A DNA stretch of 64,000 nt from the NCBI RefSeq assembly GCF_001681715.1, contig NZ_LNWY01000003.1:186001-250000 (forward strand), read 5' to 3'. The stretch comes from Tritonibacter mobilis (GTDB lineage: Bacteria; Pseudomonadota; Alphaproteobacteria; Rhodobacterales; Rhodobacteraceae). The notes below the pieces were generated by a model that did no database searches, was not told the origin of the DNA, and was given only the letters and a program-made list of their open reading frames with translations. Each line of letters starts with the position of its first letter. Positions within the stretch are counted from its first letter, which is position 1. Shown here piece by piece: positions 43,316-54,092 of the stretch. Both the position numbers and the translations under genes were made by a program.

Positions 43316-44302
43316 CTACAACATAGAAGGCACCACCTGATCCGGTGGACGGTGCCCATCTTCAAATGTTTTGATGTTCAACAGAACCTTTTCACCCATC
43401 TCGATCCGGCCCTCAATCGTGGCAGATCCCATATGCGGCAGCAGCACCACATTGGGCAGTTCGCGCAGGCGCGGGTTAATCGTGGTGCCGTGTTCATAGA
43501 CATCCAGACCACAGCCTGCGATTTCACCGCCGCGCAGGCCGCGTGTCAGGGCGTTCTCATCAATTACCTCACCGCGTGACGTGTTCACGATCACCGCATC
43601 CGGTTTCAACAGCTTCAGGCGGCGGGCGTTCATCAGATGAAAGGTCGAAGGCGTCGATGGGCAGTGGATCGAAATCACATCCATCCGCGCCACCATCTGA
43701 TCGAGGCTCTCCCACCAAGTGGCTTCCAGCTCTTCTTCGACTTCGGGGCGCAGGCGGCGGCGATTGTTGTAATGGACCTGCATGCCAAAGGCGCGGGCCC
43801 GGCGTGCGACGGCCTGACCAATACGCCCCATCCCTAGGATACCAAGACGACGCCCCGCCAGACGGCCCCCCAGCATGGCCGTCGGCGACCAGCCCTCCCA
43901 GTCGCCGCGCTGCATAATAGCGAGACCTTCGGGAATGCGGCGCACGACCGCCATGATAAGCGCCATGGTCATATCGGCGGTGTCATCTGTCAGCACGCCG
44001 GGTGTGTTGGACACCAGAATGCCACGCTGACGTGCGGTCGCGACGTCGATATTGTCGACACCGGCGCCGTAATTTGCGATCAACCGCAACCGTTCGCCCG
44101 CCTGCCCCAACAGGCCCGCATCGATCGTGTCGGTGACTGTGGGCACCAACACATCAGCCTCTTTCATGGCGGCGGCCAGCTCTTCGCGGCTCATCGGGGT
44201 GTCATCGGTGCGCAACCGCACGTCGAACAGCTCACTCAGGCGGGTTTCCACCGGCTCTGGCAACCGTCGCGTAACAACAACACTCAGGCGTTCTCTGGGC
44301 AC
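43316..44302 (-). CDS. D-isomer 2-hydroxyacid dehydrogenase (glyoxylate/hydroxypyruvate reductase type)
   Basis: A 328-aa NAD(P)-dependent reductase with the Rossmann motif GILGMGRIGQAVARRA, the catalytic Arg in NTSRGEVIDE, the Glu in the following helix region and the His in LLPHMGSAT. The NRR stretch after the second strand of the Rossmann fold favours NADPH. Similarity is highest to glyoxylate/hydroxypyruvate reductases. The start is GTG at 44302 with GAGGGAGAAGG just upstream; the longer open frame is rejected. It is cotranscribed with ggt and divergent from the SH3 gene. Confidence 0.92.
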   Translation of the reverse strand: MPRERLSVVVTRRLPEPVETRLSELFDVRLRTDDTPMSREELAAAMKEADVLVPTVTDTIDAGLLGQAGERLRLIANYGAGVDNIDVATARQRGILVSNTPGVLTDDTADMTMALIMAVVRRIPEGLAIMQRGDWEGWSPTAMLGGRLAGRRLGILGMGRIGQAVARRARAFGMQVHYNNRRRLRPEVEEELEATWWESLDQMVARMDVISIHCPSTPSTFHLMNARRLKLLKPDAVIVNTSRGEVIDENALTRGLRGGEIAGCGLDVYEHGTTINPRLRELPNVVLLPHMGSATIEGRIEMGEKVLLNIKTFEDGHRPPDQVVPSML

Positions 44303-44461
44303 GTGCCTTCTCCCTCGGGCTATGCAAGTCGATCCATTCCATGGCATCGTGTCGCAAGATAATTGCGGGCACAAGCACCCTTCCGCCCGAGCTTGCGTTA
44401 CGATATGAGCAGATGCAGGATCAGCGGGTGGCGGGATCATAAAAACAAGGCGCCCGGGACA

Positions 44462-45067
44462 ATGATGGGCATTGAGGCCGTGCAGAAAATCACTGAAACA
44501 AAAGGTCGCCGTCGCGGCCTATGCGCAGCAAATGCTGTGCGGCAGACGCTATGTGTGCTTTTGATGGGCTGCTTTCTGGCGGGCGCAACATTGGCGGCTG
44601 CAGCGCAGGATGGCGCCAGTACCAATGGCACAGGACCAAAGCTCGGCCCGGTGACGAACCTGCCGCTGCCTCGGTTCGTGTCCATGAAAGCCGCCGAAGG
44701 AAACGTGCGCCGCGGGCCCTCGCTCAATCACCGGATCGACTGGGTTTTTAAACGGCGTGGCATGCCACTTGAAGTAACTGCAGAGTACGGTCATTGGCGG
44801 CGGGTGCAGGACCGTGACGGACAAGGCGGCTGGGTGCATTACGCACTCTTGTCGGGGATTCGCACCGTATTGATCGAAGAAGACATGCTGCAGGTGCGAG
44901 CCCGCCCCCAAGAAGGCGCACCCGTCGTCGCCGCTTTTGAACTGGGCGTTGTTGCGCAACTGGGGGCCTGTGATCCCAGCTGGTGCGAGGTCACCGCCGG
45001 AGGTCACACCGGCTGGACGCGCAAGGAAAATCTATGGGGCGTAGACGCGGACGAGCTGCGCGAATAG
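44462..45067 (+). CDS. Secreted SH3-like domain protein
   Basis: A 201-aa protein with an N-terminal hydrophobic segment (about 28-47, LCVLLMGCFLAGATLAAAAQ) that is probably a signal peptide, then two tandem bacterial SH3-like repeats. The first contains SMKAAEGNVRRGPSLNHRIDWVFKR and WRRVQDRDGQGGWVHYALL, the second LQVRARPQEGAPVVAAFELG and WCEVTAGGHTGW. Such SH3_4/DUF1058 proteins are thought to contact the cell wall; no enzyme domain is present. The start at 44462 is the first ATG that leaves a signal peptide of normal length. Confidence 0.82.
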   Translation: MMGIEAVQKITETKGRRRGLCAANAVRQTLCVLLMGCFLAGATLAAAAQDGASTNGTGPKLGPVTNLPLPRFVSMKAAEGNVRRGPSLNHRIDWVFKRRGMPLEVTAEYGHWRRVQDRDGQGGWVHYALLSGIRTVLIEEDMLQVRARPQEGAPVVAAFELGVVAQLGACDPSWCEVTAGGHTGWTRKENLWGVDADELRE

Positions 45068-45078
45068 GCGCAGCCCGC

Positions 45079-46368
45079 TCACCCTTCGGCGGCCACCCGT
45101 AAAGCACGCCCTCCGGGTCCACGGCCCGATGTGCGCGACGTCGGAGCCAGATAGCGCCGGATCAACATGCAGCGGTGTGCAAACACTTTTTCATCCGTAA
45201 ACGGCGCGGCCTCCATATGGGCACGGCGCATCAACATCGCCAAGGTTTCACGCTCATCGCTCAGCACAGCGAGCGTTTGCGCCAATCGTTCGGTATCTCC
45301 CTGCGGCACCAGGAGTCCCCCACCGCTACCGGCAATAAGATCCCGCGCATAAGCGCCCTCGTAGCCCACAATCGGCGTGGCACTGGTAAGTGCCTCGATC
45401 AGGCAGCGCGGCGACTCGGCGGTTTTGTGGCAAAACAGGAAAACATCCGCGCGCTGCAGACGCACGCGCACATCTGCATGATTTTCGACGAACCCCGGAA
45501 AACGCACCTGATCGCACAGGCCCGCACGCCGGATGCGGTTGCGCATCATTGGCAAGCAGCTGCCATCACCAAGCCACTCTGCCTCGAAGGGCACGTTGAG
45601 CACCGAGAGGCGTTCCAACACGGAGATCCAATCGGCGGGGCCTTTCATGCCTTCGGCACGGCCCGCATAGACGATTCGCAGCGGCCTCTGGCGAAGTTCG
45701 CTGAGCTTGACCTGCAACGCCTGATCGCTGATGTGATCCGCCCCGGCAATATGGATGTCGTGCACCAACTGCGGATTACGGCTGAAACCTGCATAGGCGT
45801 CGTAAGTCTCTTTGCCGTGAAACAGGCCCAGATCGGCACGTGAAATCAGCGTGCGCTCCAGCCACGCCATGGGGCGACGATAAAGGCGCGACTTCAGGCG
45901 CTGTTTCCAATCACCCCATTCGCGGGATTTAAGCAGCACGTCGGATTCGACACGATCCGTCCAGATGGCAAAGCGCTTGCGCAAACGCAGCGCTTCCAGC
46001 GCACAGACTGCCCCCCAATCGCCAAACAACCCGCCAATGGCAAAACTCAGGTAATCGGCCTCCGCCACAAGCGCCTTCAGACGGCGGCGTTCGCGTGGCC
46101 ACACACGCAAGAAATGCTGCGGGCTAAAGGCCGAAGGCACGGTCTCCACCCGCACGTCCGGCAGTTCGCTCAACGCCTCCGCGAGTGGCATCCAGCCCTT
46201 TGGCACATCAGCATTTTTTTCCGGCATGACAACGGTAACTCGGGCGAAATGACGCGACCAGAGACGCAGGCCGTTCACCGCCTGCCGCTCGACATAAAGC
46301 GCGTCTGCGTCCCGGTAGACCGGAACCGGCGCATATATAAACAGATGGCCTGCTGCCGCTGTCCGCAT
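45079..46368 (-). CDS. Glycosyltransferase, GT4-like
   Basis: A 429-aa protein with a GT-B fold C-terminal domain: PLRIVYAGRAEGMKGP (start of the second Rossmann domain), QVRFPGFVE, the donor-binding ESPRCLIEALTSATPIVGYEG (the EX7E-type region, here with SP and LIEA) and GLLVPQGDTERLAQTLAVL. The acceptor is unknown; envelope polysaccharide is a usual target. A GTG at 46419 is possible, but the ATG at 46368 has GGAGA 10-14 bases upstream. It is not part of a larger polysaccharide cluster. Confidence 0.87.
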   Translation of the reverse strand: MRTAAAGHLFIYAPVPVYRDADALYVERQAVNGLRLWSRHFARVTVVMPEKNADVPKGWMPLAEALSELPDVRVETVPSAFSPQHFLRVWPRERRRLKALVAEADYLSFAIGGLFGDWGAVCALEALRLRKRFAIWTDRVESDVLLKSREWGDWKQRLKSRLYRRPMAWLERTLISRADLGLFHGKETYDAYAGFSRNPQLVHDIHIAGADHISDQALQVKLSELRQRPLRIVYAGRAEGMKGPADWISVLERLSVLNVPFEAEWLGDGSCLPMMRNRIRRAGLCDQVRFPGFVENHADVRVRLQRADVFLFCHKTAESPRCLIEALTSATPIVGYEGAYARDLIAGSGGGLLVPQGDTERLAQTLAVLSDERETLAMLMRRAHMEAAPFTDEKVFAHRCMLIRRYLAPTSRTSGRGPGGRALRVAAEG

Positions 46369-46419
46369 AGTTTCATTCTCCGTTGCGCTGAGAGAGGAGA
46401 CGATCGCCTCACTCAACAC

Positions 46420-46858
46420 GGCACCCTGCCGTTCATCTGGATCGAGGCAGCCCGGGGGCGCGGTTCAGTGCCCCCCGCATTCCGTACCGCGCCCGCTCCG
46501 GTGTCAGGGCATTAACCATCACGCCCCTTAAGCCATGTTAACCATGCACCCACAGCGACACTCAAACCAACGACAGAATAGCCGAAACGCGCAAATGGAC
46601 AGGGGGAACCTTCGCAGGGATAGATCATATCCTTAAAGGTTAGGGTTAAGTTCTATCCGTCGCTGCGCAACAATCCCGCGAAGTCGCATGGAGACAATTG
46701 CCTTGTGCCGCCTCGTGGTCTAGGAGAGGCGTGTGAACATCATGCCTGCCCGGCGCTGGCTTTATGCCGCTGACCGGACGGACAACAGGTGACGCGACGA
46801 ACGCGCACCGATTTGACGACGAACAACAGCTTCCGAATTCGCAGAAAGGTTGTGAAAC
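46420..46858. other. Intergenic region between glycosyltransferase and icd
   Basis: This 439-base divergent region has no convincing gene. It holds two TTAACCAT octamers (46512-46519 and 46538-46545) plus a TTAA at 46528, and an inverted repeat GGATAG/CTATCC (46618-46623 and 46653-46658) enclosing AT-rich CCTTAAAGGTTAGGGTTAAG. Promoters for both genes must lie here. Confidence 0.5.
46512..46545 (+). promoter_or_regulatory. Paired TTAACCAT elements, possible CtrA sites
   Basis: TTAACCAT occurs at 46512 and 46538, and TTAA-N6-TTAA spans 46528-46541. They lie 144-177 bp upstream of the glycosyltransferase start and more than 300 bp from icd. CtrA control is suggested by resemblance only. Confidence 0.35.
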
Positions 46859-49072
46859 ATGGCAGAAAATTCAACGCCGGACATTTTGTATACCATTGTA
46901 GACGAAGCGCCCGAGCTGGCCTCGGCATCCTTCCTGCCGATCATCCGCAAGTTCGCGGATGCCGCCGGTGTCAGCGTCGGCACCAAGGACATTTCTCTGG
47001 CGGCCCGCATCATCGCGACCTTCCCCGAGAACCTGACCGACGATCAGCGTCAGAGCGATGACCTCGCCGCGCTGGGCGAGTTGGTAAAGACCGCAGACGC
47101 CAACGTCATCAAACTGCCGAACATCTCCGCCTCCGTGCCGCAGCTGGTCGCCGCCGTCGAAGAGTTGCAGGCACAGGGCTACAAGCTGCCCGACTACCCT
47201 TACGAGCCGTCCACCGACGCGGAAAAGGAAATCCGTGCCCGTTACGACAGCATCAAAGGCTCTGCCGTGAACCCGGTACTGCGCGAAGGCAACTCTGACC
47301 GCCGCGCCGCCAAGGCGGTGAAGAACTACGCCCAGAACAACCCGCATTCCATGGGTTCGTGGGCCTCCGACAGCAAAACCAAAGTCTCGTCGATGCCGGG
47401 CAATGATTTCTATGCAAACGAGAAATCCGCCACCATCTCCGCCGATCAGGCGGGCGACGCAAAGATCGAATTTGTCGCCAAGGACGGTTCTGTCACCGTG
47501 CTGAAGGACGCATGGCCGCTGACCGAAGGCACCGTGGCCGACGCGACCTTCATGTCCGTTAAGGCGCTGTCGAACTTCCTTGAGGGTGCGATTGAAGACA
47601 CCAAATCCGATGGCACCATGTTCTCGCTGCACATGAAGGCCACCATGATGAAGGTCTCCGACCCGATCATCTTTGGTTACGCTGTGAAGGCCTGGCTGAA
47701 GCCGGTGTTCGACAAATACGGCGCGGAGCTGAAGGCGCTGGGCGTCAATGCAAACTCCGGCATGGGCGACCTCTTGGAGCGCGTGAAAGGCAATGCCGAG
47801 ATCACCGCAGCCATTGAGTCCGTGCGCGCCGAGCGTCCCGAAATGTACATGGTCGACAGCGACAAGGGCATCACCAACCTGCATGTTCCGTCCGACGTGA
47901 TCATCGACGCCTCCATGCCGGCCGTGATCCGCGCAGGCGGCAAGGGCTGGGATTCCCAAGGCAACAAGGGCGACGTGAACTGCGTCATCCCCGACAACTG
48001 CTATGCCACCGTCTATGACGAGACCATCAACTACTTCAAAGCCAATGGCGCGCTGGACGTGACCAAGGCGGGCTCTGTTGCCAACGTCGGTCTGATGGCA
48101 CAAAAGGCCGAGGAATACGGCTCTCACCCGACCACGTTTGAGGCACCCGCAGACGGGGTGATCCGGGTGGTTCTAGCCAATGGCGACACGCTGCACTCTC
48201 ATGAGGTTGAGGCAGGCGACATCTGGCGCGCCTGCACCGTGAAGAAAGCACCCATTGAGAACTGGATACAACTGGCACTGGACCGTCAGCGCCTGACCGG
48301 ATCTGAGGCGATCTTCTGGCTCGATGCCAACCGCGCTCACGATGCCGAGCTGATCAAATACGTGACGCCCGCGCTGGAAGCGGCAGGTGTTGCGGATAAG
48401 TTCCTGATCCTCGCGCCGCGCGAAGCGACCCGTCAGAGCCTTGAGACCATCACCGCAGGCAAGGACAGCATCGCCATCACCGGCAACGTGCTGCGCGACT
48501 ACCTCACTGACCTGTTCCCAATTCTGGAACTGGGCACCTCGGCCAAGATGCTGTCGATCGTGAAACTGATGAACGGTGGCGGCCTGTTTGAAACCGGCGC
48601 TGGCGGTTCTGCCCCGAAGCACGTGCAGCAGCTGGTTGAGGAAAACCACCTGCGCTGGGACTCGATGGGTGAGTTCTGTGCCCTTGGTGAGAGCCTGAAC
48701 TTCCTTGCCGATGTAAAAGGCAACAAGAAAGCAGGCGTGCTGGGTGCAGCAGCCGAGGTTGCAACCCAAGGCATCCTCGACAACAACAAATCGCCAGACC
48801 GCAAAGTCGGCCAGCCCGACAACCGCGACAGCCACTACTGGTTTGCCCGCTACTGGGCAGAAGCGCTCGCAGCCCAGACCGAAGACGCAGAACTGGCAGA
48901 ACACTTCGCCCCCATCGCCGGTGCGCTTGCAGCCAGCGAAGGTGCAATCCTGTCGGAACTGGCAGCCGCACAAGGCGCGCCTGCCGATATCGGTGGCTAC
49001 TACCACCCGTCTGTTGAGAAAAAGGCTGCAGTCATGCGCCCCTCTGCAACGCTCAATGACATCATCGGTTAA
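46859..49072 (+). CDS. icd: NADP-dependent isocitrate dehydrogenase, monomeric type
   Basis: TCA-cycle enzyme that makes 2-oxoglutarate and NADPH. The 737-aa length and sequence blocks ([19 protein letters not shown] near the N terminus, the isocitrate-binding [17 protein letters not shown] with the Ser/Asn pair, [32 protein letters not shown] and the C-terminal [18 protein letters not shown]) are those of the monomeric IDH-II family, unrelated in length to the 45-kDa homodimeric enzyme. It is transcribed alone, with a terminator 24 bases after the stop. Confidence 0.97.
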   Translation: MAENSTPDILYTIVDEAPELASASFLPIIRKFADAAGVSVGTKDISLAARIIATFPENLTDDQRQSDDLAALGELVKTADANVIKLPNISASVPQLVAAVEELQAQGYKLPDYPYEPSTDAEKEIRARYDSIKGSAVNPVLREGNSDRRAAKAVKNYAQNNPHSMGSWASDSKTKVSSMPGNDFYANEKSATISADQAGDAKIEFVAKDGSVTVLKDAWPLTEGTVADATFMSVKALSNFLEGAIEDTKSDGTMFSLHMKATMMKVSDPIIFGYAVKAWLKPVFDKYGAELKALGVNANSGMGDLLERVKGNAEITAAIESVRAERPEMYMVDSDKGITNLHVPSDVIIDASMPAVIRAGGKGWDSQGNKGDVNCVIPDNCYATVYDETINYFKANGALDVTKAGSVANVGLMAQKAEEYGSHPTTFEAPADGVIRVVLANGDTLHSHEVEAGDIWRACTVKKAPIENWIQLALDRQRLTGSEAIFWLDANRAHDAELIKYVTPALEAAGVADKFLILAPREATRQSLETITAGKDSIAITGNVLRDYLTDLFPILELGTSAKMLSIVKLMNGGGLFETGAGGSAPKHVQQLVEENHLRWDSMGEFCALGESLNFLADVKGNKKAGVLGAAAEVATQGILDNNKSPDRKVGQPDNRDSHYWFARYWAEALAAQTEDAELAEHFAPIAGALAASEGAILSELAAAQGAPADIGGYYHPSVEKKAAVMRPSATLNDIIG

Positions 49073-49095
49073 GCCGACTGAACAATAAGAACTTG

Positions 49096-49121
49096 CAACG
49101 CCCGGCCCTGTCCGGGCGTTG
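49096..49121 (+). terminator. Rho-independent terminator of icd
   Basis: A perfect 10-bp stem CAACGCCCGG / CCGGGCGTTG with loop CCCTGT is followed by TTTTTT. Confidence 0.92.
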
Positions 49122-49279
49122 TTTTTTAGGGCCAGCGCCATCTGTGACGCGTGACAGTTTTGAATTGCATTTTGTGAATACCCGCTGACCGCCTTTGTGT
49201 CAGACCCCTTCTGTAAAGTCGGCGTTAGTATTTTTGGCGCAAAAAGGGAGCCAATCGAAAACACGCAAGGCCTACCACC

Positions 49280-51049
49280 ATGCCCGCCGCATTTTACGGA
49301 TTATCCTATAGGATCTACGCCCTCGTGGCGCTTGCGCTCATCGCAGCCGCAAGCCTGACCTTCTTCACCCTCAACCGCGCATCTGATGCCGCATATGACC
49401 TTCGAGCAGAAGAACTGCGTCATATCACCGATGTCGGGCGCAGCCAGATTGAGGCCTATAACAACCGCGTAGAAGCCGGTGAAATCACGCTTGAAGAGGC
49501 CAAGGCCGCCGTCAGCCAGATTCTGAATGACCTGCGGTTTGGTGACAACGGCTATATCTACGCCTTTGACAGCGACATCGTCTATTCCGTCCACCCCTTT
49601 CGCCCGCAGTGGGTTGGCGGAGAAAGCCAGCGCAATCTGAAAGACGTGCACGGCAACAAAATCTTTGAGGCGATTCTCGGTAATTTGGATGAGAACGGGC
49701 AGTCCGTCTCCACCATCTACTTTGAGAACCCCGCGACCAAAGAGGTAGAACCCAAACTGACCTATGCGCAGTATTACGAACCTTGGGATTGGTATCTGGG
49801 GACCGGCGCTTACGTGAATGACATTGAGGCTGATATTGCTCAGATGCGTATGCGTGCTTTGGTTGGATTGGGCGTTGCGTTGGCGGTGCTGATCGGCGTT
49901 TCGCTTCTGATCATTCGCAGCATGCTGCCACCGCTGAATGCGCTCAAGGGGCGTATGGCGACGATGGCTGATGGCGATCTCGACTCTGATGTGCCGGGCC
50001 TCACGGACCGCAGTGAAATCGGCCAAATGGCCCATGCGGTTGCCAATTTCCGCGACGGGTTGCAGATGCAGGCCGCACTGGAAGCAGAAGCGCACATCAA
50101 GGATGAGGAACGCCAACGCGTCGTGGCCATCCTCAGCCAACGTCTGGCGAAATTCGCCCAAGGTGATCTGACCGTGCGCGTTGATGACGCCATGCCGGAA
50201 GAGTTCCGGCAGGTGGCAGAAGACTTCAACGCGACTGTGACGCAGATTTCCGATCTGATGCGCAAGCTGATGGTCGGCGTGGAGCGCATCGAGAGCGAAA
50301 GCGAAGCGCTCGACAGCTCTTCGCGAGAACTGGGCATGCGGACAGAAACGCAGGCCGCTTCGCTGGAGGAAACCTCCGCCGCCCTCACAGAGCTTTCGGC
50401 ATCGGTTAAAAACTCTGCCGAGGAAAGCCGTGCCGCCTCTGAACGCGTTCAACAAGCCAGCGACCGCACGGAGCGTGGTGCGCAGGTGGTCCGTCGCACC
50501 ATTGATGCGATGCGCGGCATTGAGGAAAGCTCAGCCAAAATCTCCAGCATCACCTCGCTCATCGACGACATCGCATTCCAGACCAGCCTTCTGGCCCTAA
50601 ACGCCGGGGTCGAGGCTGCCCGCGCTGGCGAAGCGGGTCGTGGGTTTGCGGTCGTCGCTGGTGAGGTCCGTGCCCTGGCCGGCAAATCATCGGATGCGGC
50701 ACGTGAAATCGCGGAACTGATTACTAACGCCAGCCGCGAGGTCGAAACCGGCGTCGCTCTGGCGCGTGATTCCGGCACCGCGCTGGACGAGATCAACGAA
50801 CATATCTCGGCGATCAATGAAACCGTCAGCGCCCTTGCAGAGGCCGCCCGCGAGCAATCCACCGGCCTGTCTGAAATCACCTCCGCTGCGGACCAGCTGG
50901 ATCAAGTCACCCAGCAGAACGCGGCAATGTTTGAGGAAACATCGGCGGCAACCCAACGCCTGCGGGATGAAGCCAATACTCTGGCGCAAAACGCCCGCCA
51001 GTTTCAGGTGGAGAAAGACGACACAAGCGCATTGCGCCGCGCGTCGTAA
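49280..51049 (+). CDS. Methyl-accepting chemotaxis protein with Cache domain
   Basis: A 589-aa chemoreceptor: transmembrane helix about 10-30, a periplasmic single Cache domain about 35-185 (DNGYIYAFDSD, NLKDVHGNKIFE, YYEPWDWYLGTGAYV), a second helix about 190-212, a HAMP domain after it and a second HAMP-like segment around 285-335 (LAKFAQGDLTVRV), then the signalling hairpin with DDIAFQTSLLALNAGVEAARAGEAGRGFAVVAGEVR. Cache domains of this kind bind small organic acids. No CheR-tethering pentapeptide is seen at the C terminus. No che gene is adjacent, so it is an orphan receptor. Confidence 0.94.
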   Translation: MPAAFYGLSYRIYALVALALIAAASLTFFTLNRASDAAYDLRAEELRHITDVGRSQIEAYNNRVEAGEITLEEAKAAVSQILNDLRFGDNGYIYAFDSDIVYSVHPFRPQWVGGESQRNLKDVHGNKIFEAILGNLDENGQSVSTIYFENPATKEVEPKLTYAQYYEPWDWYLGTGAYVNDIEADIAQMRMRALVGLGVALAVLIGVSLLIIRSMLPPLNALKGRMATMADGDLDSDVPGLTDRSEIGQMAHAVANFRDGLQMQAALEAEAHIKDEERQRVVAILSQRLAKFAQGDLTVRVDDAMPEEFRQVAEDFNATVTQISDLMRKLMVGVERIESESEALDSSSRELGMRTETQAASLEETSAALTELSASVKNSAEESRAASERVQQASDRTERGAQVVRRTIDAMRGIEESSAKISSITSLIDDIAFQTSLLALNAGVEAARAGEAGRGFAVVAGEVRALAGKSSDAAREIAELITNASREVETGVALARDSGTALDEINEHISAINETVSALAEAAREQSTGLSEITSAADQLDQVTQQNAAMFEETSAATQRLRDEANTLAQNARQFQVEKDDTSALRRAS

Positions 51050-51081
51050 ACACCGCTCACAAGAGCATACGCAATCCATTA

Positions 51082-51107
51082 ACCGTCCGCGTTCAGACGC
51101 GGGCGGT
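51082..51107 (+). terminator. Rho-independent terminator of the chemoreceptor gene
   Basis: ACCGTCCGCGT pairs with ACGCGGGCGGT (one G-U) around TCAG and is followed by TTTCTTATA, 32 bases after the stop. Confidence 0.85.
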
Positions 51108-51149
51108 TTTCTTATATAATCAATGGCGTTAGCTGAAATTCTCGCGCGT

Positions 51150-51929
51150 TCAAAGGCGTGCGAATTTCGCGTCTAGACGCGCCGCTTCCTGTGCCAACCC
51201 AAAGGGCGCGTTGACCACGAACATCCCCGACCCCACCATCCGGTGTCCTTCACGCGCAGGCGGGAACCGCACCTCATGGCGCAGCGCATCCGGCAGGCCC
51301 TGCCCTTCAAGCGTTGCAAGCATCGACTTATGGCTCCCATCGCTCAGCAGCGGATACCAAAGCGCAATAACGCCTACGTTCCATTTGCGATGCAGTTTCG
51401 CGATGATACCGGGAATGCGCGTGTAATCGGTTTTGATCTCGTAGCTCGGGTCTATCAGCACCAGCCCCCGGCGCGGTTCTGGCGGGGCCAGCGATTGCGC
51501 CATTTCAAACCCGTCCTGCACATGGACTTTCGCGCCGCTGCCGCGCATCGCATCCCGGAGTGCCGCGGCTTCTTGCGGGTGAAGCTCCGCCAGATGCAGC
51601 TTATCGATGGGGCGCAACAATTCTGCCGCGATCTGAGGAGACCCCGGATAGCTGGTTGCGCCATGTGCCGCCCGCACACGATCCAACGCCCGTGCGTAAG
51701 GATGATCGGGCGCAAACCAGTCCCGCGCGATGTCGATACCCTGTGCCGCCTCACCGGTCTTTTGCGCCTCTGCAGACGCCAGATCATAGAGCGCCCGCCC
51801 GGCGTGGGTTTCCAGATAGCTCAATGGCTTATCCTTGCGGGTCATATAGTCCAGCATCCACGCCAACAGCGCGTGTTTTTGAACATCGGCGAGATTACCC
51901 GCGTGATAGATATGTTGATAGGACAGCAT
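51150..51929 (-). CDS. rlmJ: 23S rRNA (adenine(2030)-N6)-methyltransferase
   Basis: A 259-aa rRNA methyltransferase that modifies A2030 of 23S rRNA. The N terminus MLSYQHIYHAGNLADVQKHALL is diagnostic; SYPGSPQIAAELLR and the catalytic LVLIDPSYEIKTDY (DPSY, the (D/N)PP(Y/F)-type motif with Ser as in part of the family) follow. It converges on the chemoreceptor gene and is divergent from the lysozyme-like gene. A long plus-strand frame across it is only a shadow. Confidence 0.94.
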   Translation of the reverse strand: MLSYQHIYHAGNLADVQKHALLAWMLDYMTRKDKPLSYLETHAGRALYDLASAEAQKTGEAAQGIDIARDWFAPDHPYARALDRVRAAHGATSYPGSPQIAAELLRPIDKLHLAELHPQEAAALRDAMRGSGAKVHVQDGFEMAQSLAPPEPRRGLVLIDPSYEIKTDYTRIPGIIAKLHRKWNVGVIALWYPLLSDGSHKSMLATLEGQGLPDALRHEVRFPPAREGHRMVGSGMFVVNAPFGLAQEAARLDAKFARL

Positions 51930-52049
51930 GGTCCTCCCTTAGCTGCAATGCAGGCGTTGCGAAAGGGGCTGCGCTCACGCTCCCTAAACCAAATCTCAAC
52001 CACATTGCGGCACAGTGAGAGGAGAAATTACCCGCAGAAGCAGGTCCAT

Positions 52050-52802
52050 ATGCCCCTCAGAACGAGCCTCACATCCGGCGTTTTCATTGCGCTTACGCTG
52101 ATCTTTTCCAGCTGGAACAGCGCCCTTCATGCCAATTCTGCGGGGTTTTCTCTGGTTGGCGATGGCGGTTTCTTTATGCGGACCTCTGCCCCATCTGCAC
52201 GTGACGTGGTGCTCAATGATGATGCAACCGGGCGCGGCGCCGTGTCGATGAATCCGGGTGCAGCCAGCCTGTTTCGAGGCCGCAGCAGCGGCAGCCTCTT
52301 TGCGCGTGCGGCCGTGGCGGTGGGCATCGATGTCGCGGAAATCATGAACGTCATCGCAAGTGCTGAGGCTGGCAAGGCTGATTATGACGCCGTCCAACAT
52401 GGCGCTAAGATCAAGCCCCCGGCAGTCCCGACAGACATGACATTGCTGGAGATCTACACTTGGATTGACGCCACACCCGGGCAACCACACGCCATCGGGC
52501 GCTATCAGTTCATCCCCGCCACACTGCGCCGTCTTGTCAAACACCAGGGCGTCCCGCTTGGCCGCAAATTCAACAAAGATCTGCAGGATCAACTGGCGCA
52601 TCAGCTGATCGAAGAGGCGGGGCTGTCTCAGTTCAAAGCCGGTGACATGACCCAGACCACATTCATGAACAACCTCGCCAAGATCTGGGCAGGGCTCCCA
52701 ACCTCCAATGGGAAATCCTACTATCACAACTATGCAGGCAACCGCGCCACCGTCAGCTGGGACAGCTATAAGGCCCGCATGGATGCTATCTTTTCGAGCT
52801 AG
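52050..52802 (+). CDS. Secreted lysozyme-like (glycoside hydrolase) protein
   Basis: A 250-aa exported protein: signal peptide about 1-28 (LTLIFSSWNSALHA), a low-complexity Ser/Gly/Arg segment, then a lysozyme-superfamily domain with NVIASAEAGKADYDAV (the Glu is the likely catalytic acid), the conserved HAIGRYQFIPATLRRLV and the C-terminal LAKIWAGLP. It resembles lambda-type endolysins and muramidases, but no other phage gene is present, so I read it as a host cell-wall enzyme. The ATG at 52050 is chosen for the signal peptide although the frame opens 269 codons earlier through rlmJ antisense. It lies 186 bp before mreB. Confidence 0.8.
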   Translation: MPLRTSLTSGVFIALTLIFSSWNSALHANSAGFSLVGDGGFFMRTSAPSARDVVLNDDATGRGAVSMNPGAASLFRGRSSGSLFARAAVAVGIDVAEIMNVIASAEAGKADYDAVQHGAKIKPPAVPTDMTLLEIYTWIDATPGQPHAIGRYQFIPATLRRLVKHQGVPLGRKFNKDLQDQLAHQLIEEAGLSQFKAGDMTQTTFMNNLAKIWAGLPTSNGKSYYHNYAGNRATVSWDSYKARMDAIFSS

Positions 52803-52919
52803 GGCGACGCCTTGATGTGATTCCTCCACCTCTGAGGACGCAATTGGCCCGTTTCACAAGCGAAAAGACGCTAGGTGAACCCAATACTCCCTTTTACGGC
52901 AGGCCCGCCATGCTTATAA

Positions 52920-54035
<1,116 letters not shown>

Positions 54036-54092
54036 CGCCCCCGCCCTGATCGGGCATGCCCTTGGTTTTGATTGACTTCTGGAAGGAGAGCC

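Noticed and set aside
46871-48127. 418-aa minus-strand open frame
   Set aside because: Antisense to icd, composition without domain; the icd protein is unmistakable.
51243-52049. Upstream extension of the lysozyme-like frame
   Set aside because: It is antisense to rlmJ. The ATG at 52050 is followed by a proper signal peptide.
52050-52802. Prophage remnant
   Set aside because: Only a lysozyme-like domain is present; no integrase, capsid, tail or holin gene lies around it, and it has a signal peptide.
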